Source: Punica granatum (Eukaryota > Streptophyta > Magnoliopsida > Myrtales > Lythraceae). Taken from it: a stretch of DNA of 64,000 nt. Position 1 is the stretch's first letter. Each line of letters opens with the position of its first letter. This document shows positions 35,203 through 47,589 of this stretch, one piece after another. The notes under the pieces were generated by a model. The model made no database searches, was not told the DNA's origin, and was given only the letters and a program-made list of their open reading frames with translations. The DNA lies in assembly GCF_007655135.1 (NCBI RefSeq), contig NC_045127.1, positions 42,357,538-42,421,537 of the forward strand, in the 5' to 3' direction. The position numbers and the translations under genes were made by a program.

Positions 35203-35460
35203 AAGACTGAATTAGGGAGCCAACTTTTATGTGCAGTCGTGAGAGATGGAGACAATCAAATGTTCCCACTTGCATGGGCAGTGGTAGAATGAGAAAATGA
35301 GGCATCTTGGAGATGGTTTATTCATCTCTTAAAGACTGAATTGGGGGGCCAACTTTTATGTGCAGTCGGGAGAGATAGAGACAATCAAATGTTTCCACTT
35401 GCATGGGCAGTAGTAGAAGGAGAAAATGAGGCCTCTTGGAGATGGTTTATTCATCTCTTA
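35203..35460 (+). repeat. In-frame 129-bp tandem duplication within the transposase catalytic domain
   Basis: 35203-35331 and 35332-35460 each encode KTELGxQLLCAVxRDxDNQM followed by FPLAWAVVE and ENEASWRWFIHLL. They differ at about eight bases. The first copy carries the TGA stop where the second has GGA. The duplication lies between the first and second catalytic Asp, lengthening that spacing by 43 residues. Confidence 0.9.
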
Positions 35461-36439
35461 AAGAATGACTTGGGACTCTCTGAAGGATTTGGTTGGACCA
35501 TTGTCAGTGACCAACATAAGGTATTGATTTCCCCTTCTTCCTTTTTTTTTTTTAGTTTCTTTATGATGATTAGGGTGCTTTCATCATATATATGCAGGGG
35601 CTTGAGAATGCAGTTAGGTCTCTCTTACCTCATATGGAGCACATAAATTGTGCAAGACATTTATATGCAAATTGGAAGAAAAGGCATACAGGACTTGCAT
35701 TGAAGTCTTGTTTCTGGAGATATGTTCGGATCACAACTGAGGCAGGGTTTAGAAGAATTATGAATGAGATGAGAGCACTCTCAGCACAGGCTACTGATGA
35801 TTTTGAGGAGATTGGTGTCAAGAAGTTTTATAGAGCATATATCAATGAGTGGCCAAAGTGTGATGTTGTAGACAACAACATATGTGAGTGTTTCAATAAC
35901 TATATATTGCTTGCTAGGAGTAAGCATATAATAGACTTGTTAGAAGATATTAGGACTGCACTTATGAAGAGAATGGCAGAGAAGAAGGAGCTCTTTGTGG
36001 GTTCTACTGATGTTTTATGCCCTAGGTTAAGGAAAATAGTAGAGGAGAACAAGGACGGTGCTAGGTACTGTGAGCCCACACATGGTGGTGATTGGAGATT
36101 CCAAGTTGGGCATTTTGGGAATGCATATGTTGTTGACTTACCTGCTAGGACTTGCACTTGTAGGAGATGAAATCTAACAGGAATACCATGCCTGCATGTT
36201 GTGAGCTGCATCAATATATTGCGGCAAGATGTTGAAGATTATGTTAGTAGCTGGCTAAAGAGAGATAGTATATGCTAGCCTATCAATAGTTAATTCCTCC
36301 ACTGAATGGTAAGCACCTATGGTCTAAGCATGAATGTGATCTTGTGTTCCCTCCTCCTATTAAGAAACAACCAGGAAGACCAAAGAAAAATAGAACAAAG
36401 CATATTAGTGAACAAGAACCCAAGGGATCTAAACTTTCA

Positions 36440-37100
36440 AGAAAAGGAATGGAAATGAAGTGCTCAATGTGCAAGGAATATGGTCACAATATGACTACGT
36501 GCAGAAAGAAAGGAAAACAACCCAATGGTGAAACATGTGAAGTAAGTTTTTTTTTTAACTAGTTTCATTGGTTTACCTTCGTCACTCCACTCCAACGAAC
36601 AGTGAATTGATTGGCAGGTTAGACAAGAGGATGGGATGTTATTGGACCAACAAGTGGATGTTCAAAACCAAGTGATTCAAGCTGATACAAAACTGGGGCA
36701 GCATAGAGCTGCAGCACGTACCATAAAGGCAGGACAATCTTTTAGTTATAGGAGTTCAAGGAAGTGCTCGATATGCAAGGCGTATGGTCACAACAAGAGT
36801 ACTTGTAAAAAGAAAAGAAAACAGTCAAATGATGGAACAAGTGAAGTAAGTTTTTAAAATAAATTTTATTGTTAGTTTATATTTAACTGCTTCCTGATGC
36901 AACTCTTTGTGGGTTATATCTTGATTGACAGGTTAGACAAGGGGATTAGATGTTATTGGACTAGCAAATGGATGTTCAGAGGAAAGTAATTCAAGCTGGC
37001 ACACTGCAGGGGCAGCATAGAGATGTAGCGCCTACCACAGAGATAGGGCAACCTTCTACTTATGGGAGTTCAAGGAAGAACTTTCCATATAGTACACATA
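36440..37100 (+). repeat. Repeated zinc-knuckle exon modules
   Basis: Three direct modules share GTTAGACAAGRGGATGGGATG-type text, a TTCAAGCTG...GGGGCAGCATAGAG stretch and an intron donor GAAGTAAGTTTTT. The first two encode a CCHC knuckle; the third (about 36931-37090) is degenerate and lacks the Cys residues. Confidence 0.65.
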
Positions 37101-39113
37101 ACACAGAAGACAGGGCAAAAACTTCAGGTTTAATAAGTCTTTGACGCATATTACATAGTTATGTCAAGTTTCATATTTTTAACAGATGCTTGGTTTATTG
37201 CACTTGCAGATTAGAAGGAAAGAAAAAGGACCGACAAGCTCGGGGAAGAAAGGAGAGCCAAATGTTCAGGCTCAAATTTTCAGAGACTTGTCACAAGCAA
37301 AGAAAGGGGTTGGAGTATTTACTGGAGAAAGTGGAAGGAGTTATGTTTGTGTATGTCATTATAACAATGTTACTTATAATATTCATTTGAAAGATATTCT
37401 AAACCTTGTATGTGTTGCTCATGTGCCAGATCAACCATTTCGAACGTGTTACATGGGAAGGCTTGGAGGGTAATTTGTTAGTCGAGGAATCTCAGATGCA
37501 TGAACCAACTCTTAGGAATGAGCAGCAACAACGGCATCTTCAGCAAAGTTATGTGCAGATGCATGAACAGAGTTCCCTGCATAGGAATGAGCAGCAATGA
37601 ACGACATCAGTGGAGGCCCTTGATGTGAAAATGGTTGGGTTATGTTTAGTTGCTTGGTTTGAATATGGGATGGCTTTTCAGTAGGAAGAAGAATGTACTG
37701 CATTAGTTTTTTCAGCCCATCAACAACGTATACAAGGGCATTGCAGCAAAAGAAAATTTGCAAGAATCCGAGGCAGCACAAATTTTGCATTAGCTTACGA
37801 TATGATGGTACTGTACTTTCTGGGAGCATACTAGCTCTGTAGGGAATAATCCTAGTCCTCGTAAGGGCTCATGTTTTCTTAGGCTTGTTTTGGTTAATGC
37901 GAGTGCCCAGTTCATCATCGTCTCTCTTTTTGTTTCCCCTTCTTAATATATATCTTTCATCAATTTCCCTATCTTTTGTATTTTAAAAAGCTGTAGTTAT
38001 ATCGCAGGTTAAGTTAGCGTCAATTGTTGAGACTCCGTGATTTGATACAGTTGAGATACCTTTACTTGCGATGCAGCGAGACAGTGGTTTGTCCCGATCC
38101 TTGGTCGATTAATTTATATCACATCTACTAGGCCTGGATCATGTGTTTTAAATGTGCATTTTGAGTAAGAGCTTCATATGTGTGTTGATATGTATCCTGA
38201 GGAAATAGAACTTGTCCCAGTAGTATGGATGTATCGACTTTGAAACTTGAAAGCATTCAATTACTTGAAGTTCGGAGGGAATCTTCATAAGCTGCGATTG
38301 GTAAATTCGATTTGGATGGAAATAGGAATGACTCTGGGGCAGGAGATACTGTCATTGCAGCTGCTGAGGATGTCGTTGTTAGAGAAAATGGTAGAGCGTG
38401 ATTTGTAGCTTGAAGATGAACTCTTTCTTGTTTCGGTCTGTTAGGACTCATTGTAAATCTTCTTGTTCGTTTGGTGGTTCGATCATGGCCCATTGGGAGG
38501 GAAAACATCTTGTCTTGGCCACCATTCTGACAGTATTTACATGTATGGGATATTGTTCATTACTTCTACGAGTGATTAGACCAAACTATCACCGTCGTTT
38601 TCTTTTCTTTCGATGTCTTCTTTCTTTTTTTGGTTTTGTTTTCGTTGATTTCCCGAATAACCATTCATTGAGATTTTTAGCAAATTTTTGGCAACCTTGC
38701 GATGGTTGTGTGACAGGAAAAGCTCAATCTTGATGTAATGAGAATAATTCCACCTCTAATGTATTGCTTGAGGTGATTCACTCATGGAAATTCTATTCTC
38801 AACTTATTTTTACCAAAAGATTGTTGATATGGTGGGGAAACATAATGCCATGTTGTATGAATAACGTCATTTGCATGCACCTTATAGGATATTAGGACTG
38901 CATGGAAGTGAAGTTTTTGGTTATCAGAACAGAACTAAACATAAGGTCATGCATGGCAATATGAGCATATTCAGGGCAAATAGTCAATGACCGACAGATC
39001 AAAGAAGATATCCGACAAACCTTATATTTCATTATAAATAATGGAGTCCACTCCGTACAGAGTACAAGCCTACAGGTGATATTATTGCATTTACCCATCT
39101 CCAGGGCCTCCTC

Positions 39114-39596
39114 CTACTTGCCAATACAGAACTTGCACCCCAACCACATCCCAAACAAAATTCCAATCATAATACATATGCAAATTGCAGAAACAACTAC
39201 CCTAACATCACAAGAATTACTATTATGTAGGTGCTTTAACTCTCCCTCCAATTCATTAATCTTAAATTTCATATACTTCTTTTTCCATTCAGACGATGAA
39301 ACTTCTTCTTCAGCAATTTCTGAAATCGATTTCTGCTGAGAAACTTCAAATGGATGGTCAATCCACCTAAAATACCTACACCCTCCATTTTCCCAGTACC
39401 TTGGGCATCTAACAAACTTTCTACCTAGGTTGTTAGCTGTGAGCTATGTCTTCTGTTGGACTCGCAATCCGCAGCTACAAAGGGCCGCATTGCTCCCAGA
39501 AACGGTTGAAGATTCCCTTGAATCATATGTCTCCACTCTTCGGTGCTTTCCTTTGGAAGCTCACTCTCCTATTCCACGTCCAATGACGGCTTCCAT
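39114..39596 (-). pseudogene. GRF zinc-finger ORF of the Mutator element, with two stops
   Basis: The minus strand from ATG 39596 to TAG 39114 reads one frame of 160 codons plus stop. It contains the GRF-type finger CSCGLRVQQKT...NNLGRKFVRCPRYWENGGC followed by RYFRWIDHP, then an acidic/Lys helix (KKKYMKFKINELEGELKHL), and a C-terminal hydrophobic segment ending CICIMIGILFGMWLGCKF. This layout (GRF finger, coiled coil, one membrane segment) is common for the accessory ORF of plant Mutator elements. Two in-frame stops interrupt it (TGA after MEAVIGRGIGE, TAG inside the finger). Convergent with the transposase. Confidence 0.75.
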
Positions 39597-39904
39597 GCCA
39601 GTCAATTCCTAACTCAGCTCCCTCCCTCGACTCCAACAATCAGTCAAGATCACATAATTTCCATCAAGAGGCCAGTGTGGCTGTGAAAACCAAAAGTATT
39701 GCTCGGGTTATGAAACTTCATAACATGTTGCTTTTCTGGGTTTTCAACTCTTTCAAGATTAAAACGCAAAGAGAAATTTATCAAAAGCTGGGAATTTTCC
39801 TCTTACCAAAAGGTACATTGCAAACAAACAGCTGAGAAGCAAATAGAGAAGAACTCGCCATGGAAATACAGAACGATGCGAGCTTTTTTTTCCTAAAGGA
39901 AAAA

Positions 39905-40280
39905 AACAGAATAGATCAACTCTAGGGAAACTCCGAGTATAGGCCTTCCAACGACGGGGGGGGGGAAAAAAACCAGAATGGATTTGATCGGGAGGGGATT
40001 TCAGAGGGTATCCCTCAACATTCTATTTCGGAAAAAAAAATCCAAAGACTTCTTCAACAATCGTAATCGTCAACATAACGGATTCGATCGGGAGGGGGGT
40101 ATCCCTTAGCATTATGTTATGGAAAATAAAATAAAATCCAAAGACGAGATTCAACAATCATAATCGTCAACAGAACGGATTCGATCAGGAGGGAATTTCA
40201 GAGGGTATCCCTCAGCATTCTGTTTCGGAAAAAAATATCCAAAGACTTCCTTCAATAATCGTAATCGTTGACGCCACGTT
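39905..40280 (-). repeat. Tandem sub-repeats in the right Mutator TIR
   Basis: Inverted relative to the left TIR: one copy of the ~57-bp unit near 39905-39960, then three copies of the ~110-bp unit (39965-40280; the middle one is shortened). The copy numbers therefore differ from the left TIR (two long, three short). Confidence 0.8.
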
Positions 40281-40625
40281 CAATCTCGAAGATTTGCTTC
40301 CGATCGGAGAGAATTCGAAAACCTAATTTCTGGGTTTATGGAGAGAGACAAAATTTGGGAAAGTTTGGCACAGTGGGAACTGAAAGAGAAGAGAACAAGA
40401 GAGATGAGTAAAGATGGCCCACTATTTTTCCACGTAGGCATAGTCACGGCTTAATGGAGTCGAGTCAGCTTTTCTGTCTATTCTAGATGGAAAAAGTAAC
40501 AGTAGGATAGATGGCAAACAATATAGAAACGTTACGTCTTTTCAGATAATTTTAAGACTACGAGATATATTTAAGAAAATTTGAAAAGGTTAGAATATAT
40601 GAGATTATTTTCTCTTATATATATG

Positions 40626-41066
40626 AGTAAACTAACAATTTGCCTCTCGAGATATTAATATTACATCAAATTAGATCTCATGAAAATTTTTACATCAAAT
40701 TAGATCTTGATAGATTAAGTGTACATCAAATACCATTTTCGTCTGCCTGTCATCCAATAATGAACGGAAACATCTGATGCGACATTATTTCTTACTTTTT
40801 TTACATCAACTTTGATATTGATCTATTAAATATACATCATATTACCCATTATGTCAGATGGTTACTTCAATTTTGACATTAATCAATTAAATGTACATCA
40901 TATCGCCTATACCGTCAGATGATTCCGTTGAGTTTTTAACGATAAACAAATGGAAGGGGCAATATGATGTACATTTAATAGGTCAATGTCAAAATTGATA
41001 TAAAATTTTTTTGAAATCAGATTTAATGTAACATCGATCTATTGATGGACAAATTGTTAGTTTACT
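40626..41066. mobile_element. Foldback MITE (441 bp) between the Mutator element and DCL1
   Basis: AGTAAACTAACAATTTG at the left and CAAATTGTTAGTTTACT at the right are inverted repeats; the arms continue (TTACATCAAATTAGATCTC / ATCAGATTTAATGTAAC). Several copies of a motif with ACATCATAT and GTCAGATG lie inside. It abuts the Mutator target site, and no duplication is clear. Confidence 0.7.
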
Positions 41067-41894
41067 TTATATATATATATAAATATAGATTTCTTTAAGA
41101 CGTGTAGAACTCTAGGAAAAACGATTACAACCCCCTATTCTCGGCCCTTCCATGAATGAGGTGGAGTATCTATTTTGATAGAGATTAGAGTCTAGCAATA
41201 ATGTCACGGTCGGGTCTTATCTAACGGTTTCATCAGTATGGTATGTTTTAAGTGGACTGGCCTCGTCCATTGATCGTGGGTCCACATTAAATTTTTACTT
41301 GTATTTGGCAACAATAATCTTTATATAATTATAATCACATACATATATACTTATATTTCATTAATTTATATAAAACATCCGTCCAACTGAGTTTGACAAT
41401 TCGTATCTTTCGGCTGGAACTCGATCACCACTGAACTCGTGCGACTTCTGACGCAGGGGAAGCAGTCGTCTGTCCATGTCCGAGGGATCTTCCACTCAGA
41501 AGGAAAAAAGAACAAGAAAAAAAGAAAAAAAAGAAAAAAACCATGTCCGAGGCGATTACTTCGTGTTCCAGTTCAGTTGAAGGTCTTCATGTCACGCTAA
41601 TCTCCTGACACACTCTCTCTCTTCCCACTCTCCCAGAGAATCCCTCTCTCTCTCAGGCTGTCTCCCTCTCCCTCAGCACTCATCATTCAATTCGATTCCG
41701 CAGCATCCCATTCCATTCTGCCCCATTATCCTTCTCCAGAATCGAATCATTCCAGTCACCGGCGTGATTTCTTCATTCCGCAGGGTCAATCTCTCTCTCC
41801 CTCTCGCTCTCTCGTTCTCTCTATGCGTACACTATTGCTGGTGGTGTAGCCAGCCCTGCTTCGGCCGGAGGTAGAGACTGTGTTAGTAGGAGAA
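41067..41894 (+). promoter_or_regulatory. DCL1 upstream region and 5' leader
   Basis: 41600-41830 is strongly CT-rich (CTCTCTCTCTTCCCACTCTCCC and similar), as in many plant 5' leaders. AT-rich TATA-like text (TTATATAAAACATC) occurs at about 41370, but the transcription start cannot be fixed. 41495-41545 is an A-rich low-complexity run. An upstream ORF of eight codons (ATG 41823, TAG 41847-41849; MRTLLLVV) precedes the DCL1 start by 45 bases. Confidence 0.55.
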
Positions 41895-43563
41895 ATGGAG
41901 AAGGATTCTAGGGTTTCGGAGAACGCCGCCGACGGCCCTCATTCCTCTTACTGGCTGGACGCCTGCGAGGACATGTCCTGCGACGTCATGGGCGAGTTCA
42001 TCAATTTCCCCCCCGCTGACACCGCCAGCTCTGATCAGGACGCCCTCGTCAACGTTAATGATTTCTTCGGCGGCATCGATCACATCCTCGATAGCATCAA
42101 GAGCGGTGCCGGAGTCCCCACCTCTCATCCTCCCCCGCCTCCTCCTCCTCCCGGTGCCCAGTTCGGGGCCGACGGGAACCCCTCTGCAGCGCCACCGCTG
42201 CTGCAGCAGCCTGAAGCCACGGTCCCGTCTGATTCCGTCTGGCAACAGCAGGGAGACGCGGTTTGCAAGTCGCCGCACAACGAAGCTCCGAGGAATGGGA
42301 ACCGAGAGAGGGACCGGGACTCTGTTGGGGAGGAAAGGGGCGGCAAGAGGGCCCGGTTTGGCAGTTTTAAGAATGACAGGTTTCACTCAGGCAAGGGGCA
42401 TTGGTTTCAAAGGGACAGGGACAAGGAAAGATGCTTCAACCGTAAGAGGTCGAGGGACTCGGATGAGACCGATAGAAGAGATCGGGACCATGTCCGCAGA
42501 AGAGAGCATTACTGTGCCGGTTCTCGGAGGGATGGTAGAGAGAGGGACTGGAGGGAGCGGGAACCCCGGGGTTATTGGGAGAGGGACCGTCTCGGGACCA
42601 ATGAGATAGTTTTCCGCATGGGTGCCTGGGAAGCCGAGCGTAACCGAGATGGGAAGTCCAACGCCAACGGTCACCAAGACAGTGGACAGGTGCAGGACAG
42701 GCCCGAGGAGACTAAGGAGAAGCCTCCCGAAGAGCAAGCTCGTCAGTATCAGCTGGATGTTCTCGAACAGGCCAAGAGAAAGAACACGATAGCGTTCCTT
42801 GAAACTGGGGCGGGGAAGACCTTAATCGCTGTTCTACTAATGAAAAGTGTTTGTAGTGATTTGCAGAAGCTGAACAAGAAAATGCTGGCTGTATTCTTGG
42901 TCCCCAAAGTTCCTTTAGTCTACCAGGTAATGTGTGTCCCGCGAATGCTTCGGATTTTGAGTTTTGTAGTTATAATGTGTTTTCCTGAATAAGCCTCTGT
43001 GCCAACTGCCATCTCGTTCCTGTGCGCTTTCAGCAAGCAGAAGTCATTCGGGAGCGAACTGGTTTCCAAGTAGGCCATTATTGTGGTGAAATGGGACAGG
43101 ATTTCTGGGATGCTAGAAGGTGGCACCGGGAGTTCGAAACAAAGCAGGTACATCTGAAGCTTGTTTTCTTGGTTGTGCCGGGCATTTTTTTCATATATGA
43201 TCCAGCTAGAGTTCCAGTTCTTCAATCTTGTGCATGAGTTGCACTAGCACAGAACAAGCGTACCAATCATATTGAATGAAGCATATAGCACTGGAAAAGA
43301 AGATACTATGCAGGAAAGGAAGCTCGTTATCTAAGCCTTTCTGAATTTTATAGACTTGAAGATGTCTTAACTCCTTTCTGACCCACCATAATGAACATAA
43401 TTATTGTCAATAAATCCTTTCCTAAAGCTTCGGTATGTTCTAAGCATGGGGGAAAATTGACAGTCTGTGAATATTGAACCAAAGTAAGAGACATTTAAAT
43501 AAATATTCCTTAGCAAAACAAAGTTTGAATTCTAAAATAGTCACTTGGCTAAATAGGGAGAGA

Positions 43564-43598
<35 letters not shown>

Positions 43599-46500
43599 GA
43601 GAGAGAGAGAGAGAGAGAGAGAGATATTGGCAAGAACATTATGGGGTGGATAGTAAATGGATTCGAGGAGATGAAAAAGGAAAGTTACATTTGCATACAA
43701 TAGTTGGAGCAGCCATTGAATTAGCTGGAAGTGTAAAAGGCAAAATGTAGATTTATCTTTGTGAAGAGATACAATTACTTTGCTTGTATTGGAATATAAC
43801 TGAGATAAACTGCATTGTCTTACAATTGTTTTGACAACAAAATCCTAAAGAGGAGATGAAACATATGATTTATCAAGAACCTGCTGTGTAATGTGTTGAA
43901 CTTGCATTTGGTACACAATCCTATACTCAATATTACATCCTTTAAAAAAAAAAAAATGCTGATACTAACCTTGTTTTGTTCTCACATGAATTCCAAGACT
44001 TAAGTCCTACTTGCTTGATTTGGCTAGACTTCTGTCCATGCCTTTCAGAAGCACATCATTTACCATGCATCCTTCTGACCAGCTACACAAGAGTATTTTA
44101 CATGCGGTTGTCGATGGAGCTCAACTTTTACCTGCATTTCCCGGGATAGGAAACCTATTTTTGCTGCTTTGTCGGTTCCCTTTTCTGTTCTAGGTTAAAA
44201 GGAGGCGGTTTAGAAGTTATATTTCATTCTGTATTATGTTATCAACATAACATTCTGTGGCGATTAGGCAACTACCTTCTGAGAGCATTATTACCAGTCT
44301 GTTGATTCGATTAGTAACAAAGTTCACTTATCCTTTCAGACTGGTAATAATGCTCTCACACTCTCAAAAGGTAGTTCCTTTCTTAATGACGCTCTCATGA
44401 GACTTGAGAGTTCACTCTCGGAAGGTGGTTCTCATGAGACTGGTAATAAGTAATAACGCTCTTATGAGACTTGAGAGTTCACTCTCAAAGGTAGTTCTCC
44501 TTTCTTAAGAGCATTATTACCAGTCTGTTAGTTTGTCTGTTGATTTGATTGGCAAGCATTTTTACGAGTCTGCTGCACAGGCAGCAGTTTTTATCCTGTT
44601 GCTGCCAATGCTTCCAATTATTCCAAAGGTCAGCTGGGACAATTTAGTATAACAACGATAATACCCGAAAGTAGGGCCCCTTTGATGTGCGGGTTTAAAA
44701 ATTAAAATGAAGTTTGATTAATATTAGTCATATTACTTGAAACAATCTATTGGATGGTATCTATATATGAAAGAATCATTAATAAAATGTCAATTAAACT
44801 TACAGTAATCAAGTAACGTGAAAAGTTTTTCCTTTATGCAAATTAAAAAATTTCAGGATTTAAGAAGGGAATACAGAGTAAAATCTATGGATAACAATAT
44901 AAAAACGGGAAGAATGCTACAATTCATTATTTAGCTAATAAGTCTCATCGGAAATTCAATTCTTCCTCCCTCTCTTCATAAATTAAAAAAAAATCGTGAA
45001 TACATGAATTATGTATAAACTAAAATGAAAAAAAAATGTATATAAAAGACCCTCAATACTCTCTCTCTCTCTCTAATGGAAGCAATATTTTCTATAATCA
45101 GGATCAGTCACAATCTATTGTTATCTTTGAATCTATAATGTTGTTACAAATCCAGATGACGGGTCTCACAAAATATTCTGTAGATAATTGCATCTCATCA
45201 TAAACCATGTGAAAGATGAAAATCTCATTAGACATACTACTTACAAATAATTTATGGAAAAATTTTAAAACTAAAAAATTCAAATATAATGTTAATGACA
45301 CATTGGTTCATTTTGAGGCCATCAAGCTGTCACACCTACCACCGAGGACTGGTGGTCTAGTGGTAACAACCTGGGACATTTGGCTTGAAGTACCAAGTTC
45401 GAGTGACCTCCCTGTGCAACCACAGATCTCCTAATGCAAGAGTCTTCAGTGTAGCCAGGAAGGACTATAGGGGGGTTCTTACACGAACCTGGGGGAGTAC
45501 AAGTAAGCAGGCCTGCTCACCACTGGCGCCTTAGTGGGGGGCTGAGTCCTGTGAGGGTACCTATGCTGGTAAAAAATCGGAGTGCGTGGGGTGGGTGACA
45601 GCCCACTACTTCAAACCTCCTTTTTTTCTTCAAAAAAAAAGCTGGTTCTACCTCACCTCTTTTTTCTTATATATATAGATATAGGCATGGAGCTCACACA
45701 TCGTGCATAGTAGAATAGGAAATACCTTTCATTTTTGTTAATTTCTCCTCATCAAATAAAAAATAGCGATATTTAAGAGAATCCTTTGCTGCTTCATCAT
45801 GAAGAACCATTTCCAGGCTGATCAAGTCACTGTTGTTTGCTTCTTTTTATTCATGACATCCCATTTTGATCATCCTAACTTAAACTTTCACATATCAGTT
45901 CAGCTGTTATCTCTATAGAAAGATCCAAATTTTACTTTGGTTCAGAAATTGAGAGAGAGAGAGAGAGTAAAAAAAATGTAGAGCATTAATTTCCTTTTTA
46001 TAATGTGGTGACGGACTCATTGATGAGCCTCACAAAATATTATGCATAGATTTAGATTTAGATTTAGATATAGATACCTTAAGTAAACTCTTGTTTTATA
46101 TCCACCACATGAATCTTATCATAGTCTTAACTTAGTTACAGACACTAACCTGCTAATTCCTTCTCTGGCATCTGAGTTGTAAGGTATAAGTCATCTATTT
46201 GGTTGCAGATAGCAGCTTCAATGTGCTCATTTATACGTTGCACCTCAAAAATGGATTGGGATGAGATCCCAACATTTCATTTTATTACCCTTTTCAGAGC
46301 TGGAATCATCTTTCTCAAGATGTTCTTTCATATCTCAGCCGAAAAGAAAAGGTCAATATTCATCTGGTGAAGTGGTTCTATAATACATTCCTTCTCATTG
46401 CAGGTACTAGTAATGACTGCTCAGATATTACTGAACGTCTTGAGGCACAGCATAATTAAAATGGAAATGATAAATCTTCTTATTTTGGACGAGTGCCATC

Positions 46501-47557
46501 ATGCTGTAAAGAAACATCCTTATTCTTTGGTAATGTCTGAGTTTTATCATACGACGCCAAAGGAAAAGAGACCGTCTGTTTTTGGGATGACTGCTTCACC
46601 TGTCAACTTAAAGGGTACATTTCCAACTCCCTTAGTTCGTTCTCATGGCTCCTGTATTCAGTCTTGGATTTTCCCTTCAGTATTATTAACTGATTTAGGA
46701 GTTATCCTCTTATGTAACATGCAGGGGTTTCTAGCCAAGTTGACTGTGCTATTAAGATCCATAATCTCGAAAGCAAGCTGGATTCCACAGTTTGCACCAT
46801 AAAGGATCGTAAGGAGCTGGAAAAGCATGTCCCGATGCCCTCCGAGGTTGTGGTGGAGTATGATAGAGCAGCTAGCTTGTGGTCCCTCCATGAACAAATA
46901 AAACAAATGGAAGTGGCTGTGGAAGAAGCTGCACAATCTAGCTCTAGGAGGAGCAAGTGGCAATTTATGGGCGCAAGAGATGCAGGTGCCAAGGAAGAAT
47001 TGCATCAAATTTATGGCGTCTCCGAGAGAACAGAGAGTGATGGTGCTGCTAATTTAATACAGAAGCTGAGAGCTATCAACTATGCTCTTGGTGAACTTGG
47101 TCAATGGTGTGCTTACAAGGTGCTGCAGACTTCGGCACGAATCTTGCTTAAATTTATCAGATTATTATGCAGTGGTTGAGTTGGTTCTTTCTTTGCAGGT
47201 TGCGCAATCATTTTTGACGGCTTTACAAAATGACGAGAGGACAAATTACCAGCTCGATGTCAAGTTCCAGGAATCTTACTTAACTAAGGTTGTGTCACTC
47301 TTACAATGCCAATTATCAGAGGGGGCTGTTTCTGATAGGGACATGAAAGAATCGGACAATATAACATCTGAAGGGACAGAACCTGATGAGATAGAGGAGG
47401 GCGAACTTCCTGATAGCCATGGTTAGCGAGCCTCATGACCCTCTTATTGGCAAAATCGAATACAATAATAATTACTCAGTTTTTAGAAGCAATATAGTCC
47501 ATTTCTATTTTTGCATTGTTCTTGCTATAAAGATTCACGTCCATATTTATATATATA

Positions 47558-47589
<32 letters not shown>

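Larger units (their letters stand above)
33820..37600 (+). pseudogene. MuDR-type (MULE) transposase, decayed by stops
   Basis: The start ATG follows a leader-intron acceptor. Regions in order: an N-terminal domain (MRGS-like text YLRGSRTIIVVDRNRMSW), an acidic linker (34130-34400), a DUF-like segment ending CPW*LYANW, the DDE catalytic region with GLDGCFLK (about 35190), TIVSDQHKG (about 35505, crossing an intron 35521-35597) and VDNNICECFNN (about 35870), a SWIM zinc finger CTC...IPCLHV (about 36155-36200), and CCHC knuckles CSMCKEYGHNMTTC (about 36462) and CSICKAYGHNKSTC (about 36765) on separate exons. Stops interrupt the frame at about 34234, 34429, 34438, 34736, 34990, 35290 and 36169, with a further break near 36260. 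All three catalytic acids are still encoded. 37186-37600 continues a Lys-rich tail. Confidence 0.85.
29261..40614. mobile_element. Full-length autonomous-type Mutator (MuDR-like) element, 9-bp target duplication
   Basis: The identical 9-bp TTATATATA flanks both ends (29252-29260 and 40615-40623). The ends GAGAAAATAATCCC and GAGATTATTTTCTC open long TIRs: left 29261-29391 plus 32737-33310, right 40614 down to about 39905. They share long stretches such as TAGAATAGACAGAAAAGCT and TTTGGCACAGTGGGAA-type text. A further inverted match (33393-33440 with 39598-39645) lies inside. The left TIR is split by the LTR-like insertion 29392-32731; without it the element is about 8.0 kb. It carries a transposase (plus) and a GRF zinc-finger ORF (minus) in convergent order, both with stops. 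37600-39110 between them holds no recognisable gene. Confidence 0.9.

Noticed and set aside
41883..42737. Long open frames on both strands and in other plus frames over DCL1 exon 1
   Set aside because: GC-rich coding bias of exon 1; the DCL1 frame has the known N-terminal text.
45340..45420. Possible tRNA gene (A and B boxes)
   Set aside because: No cloverleaf or anticodon arm can be folded; the head is followed by a SINE body.
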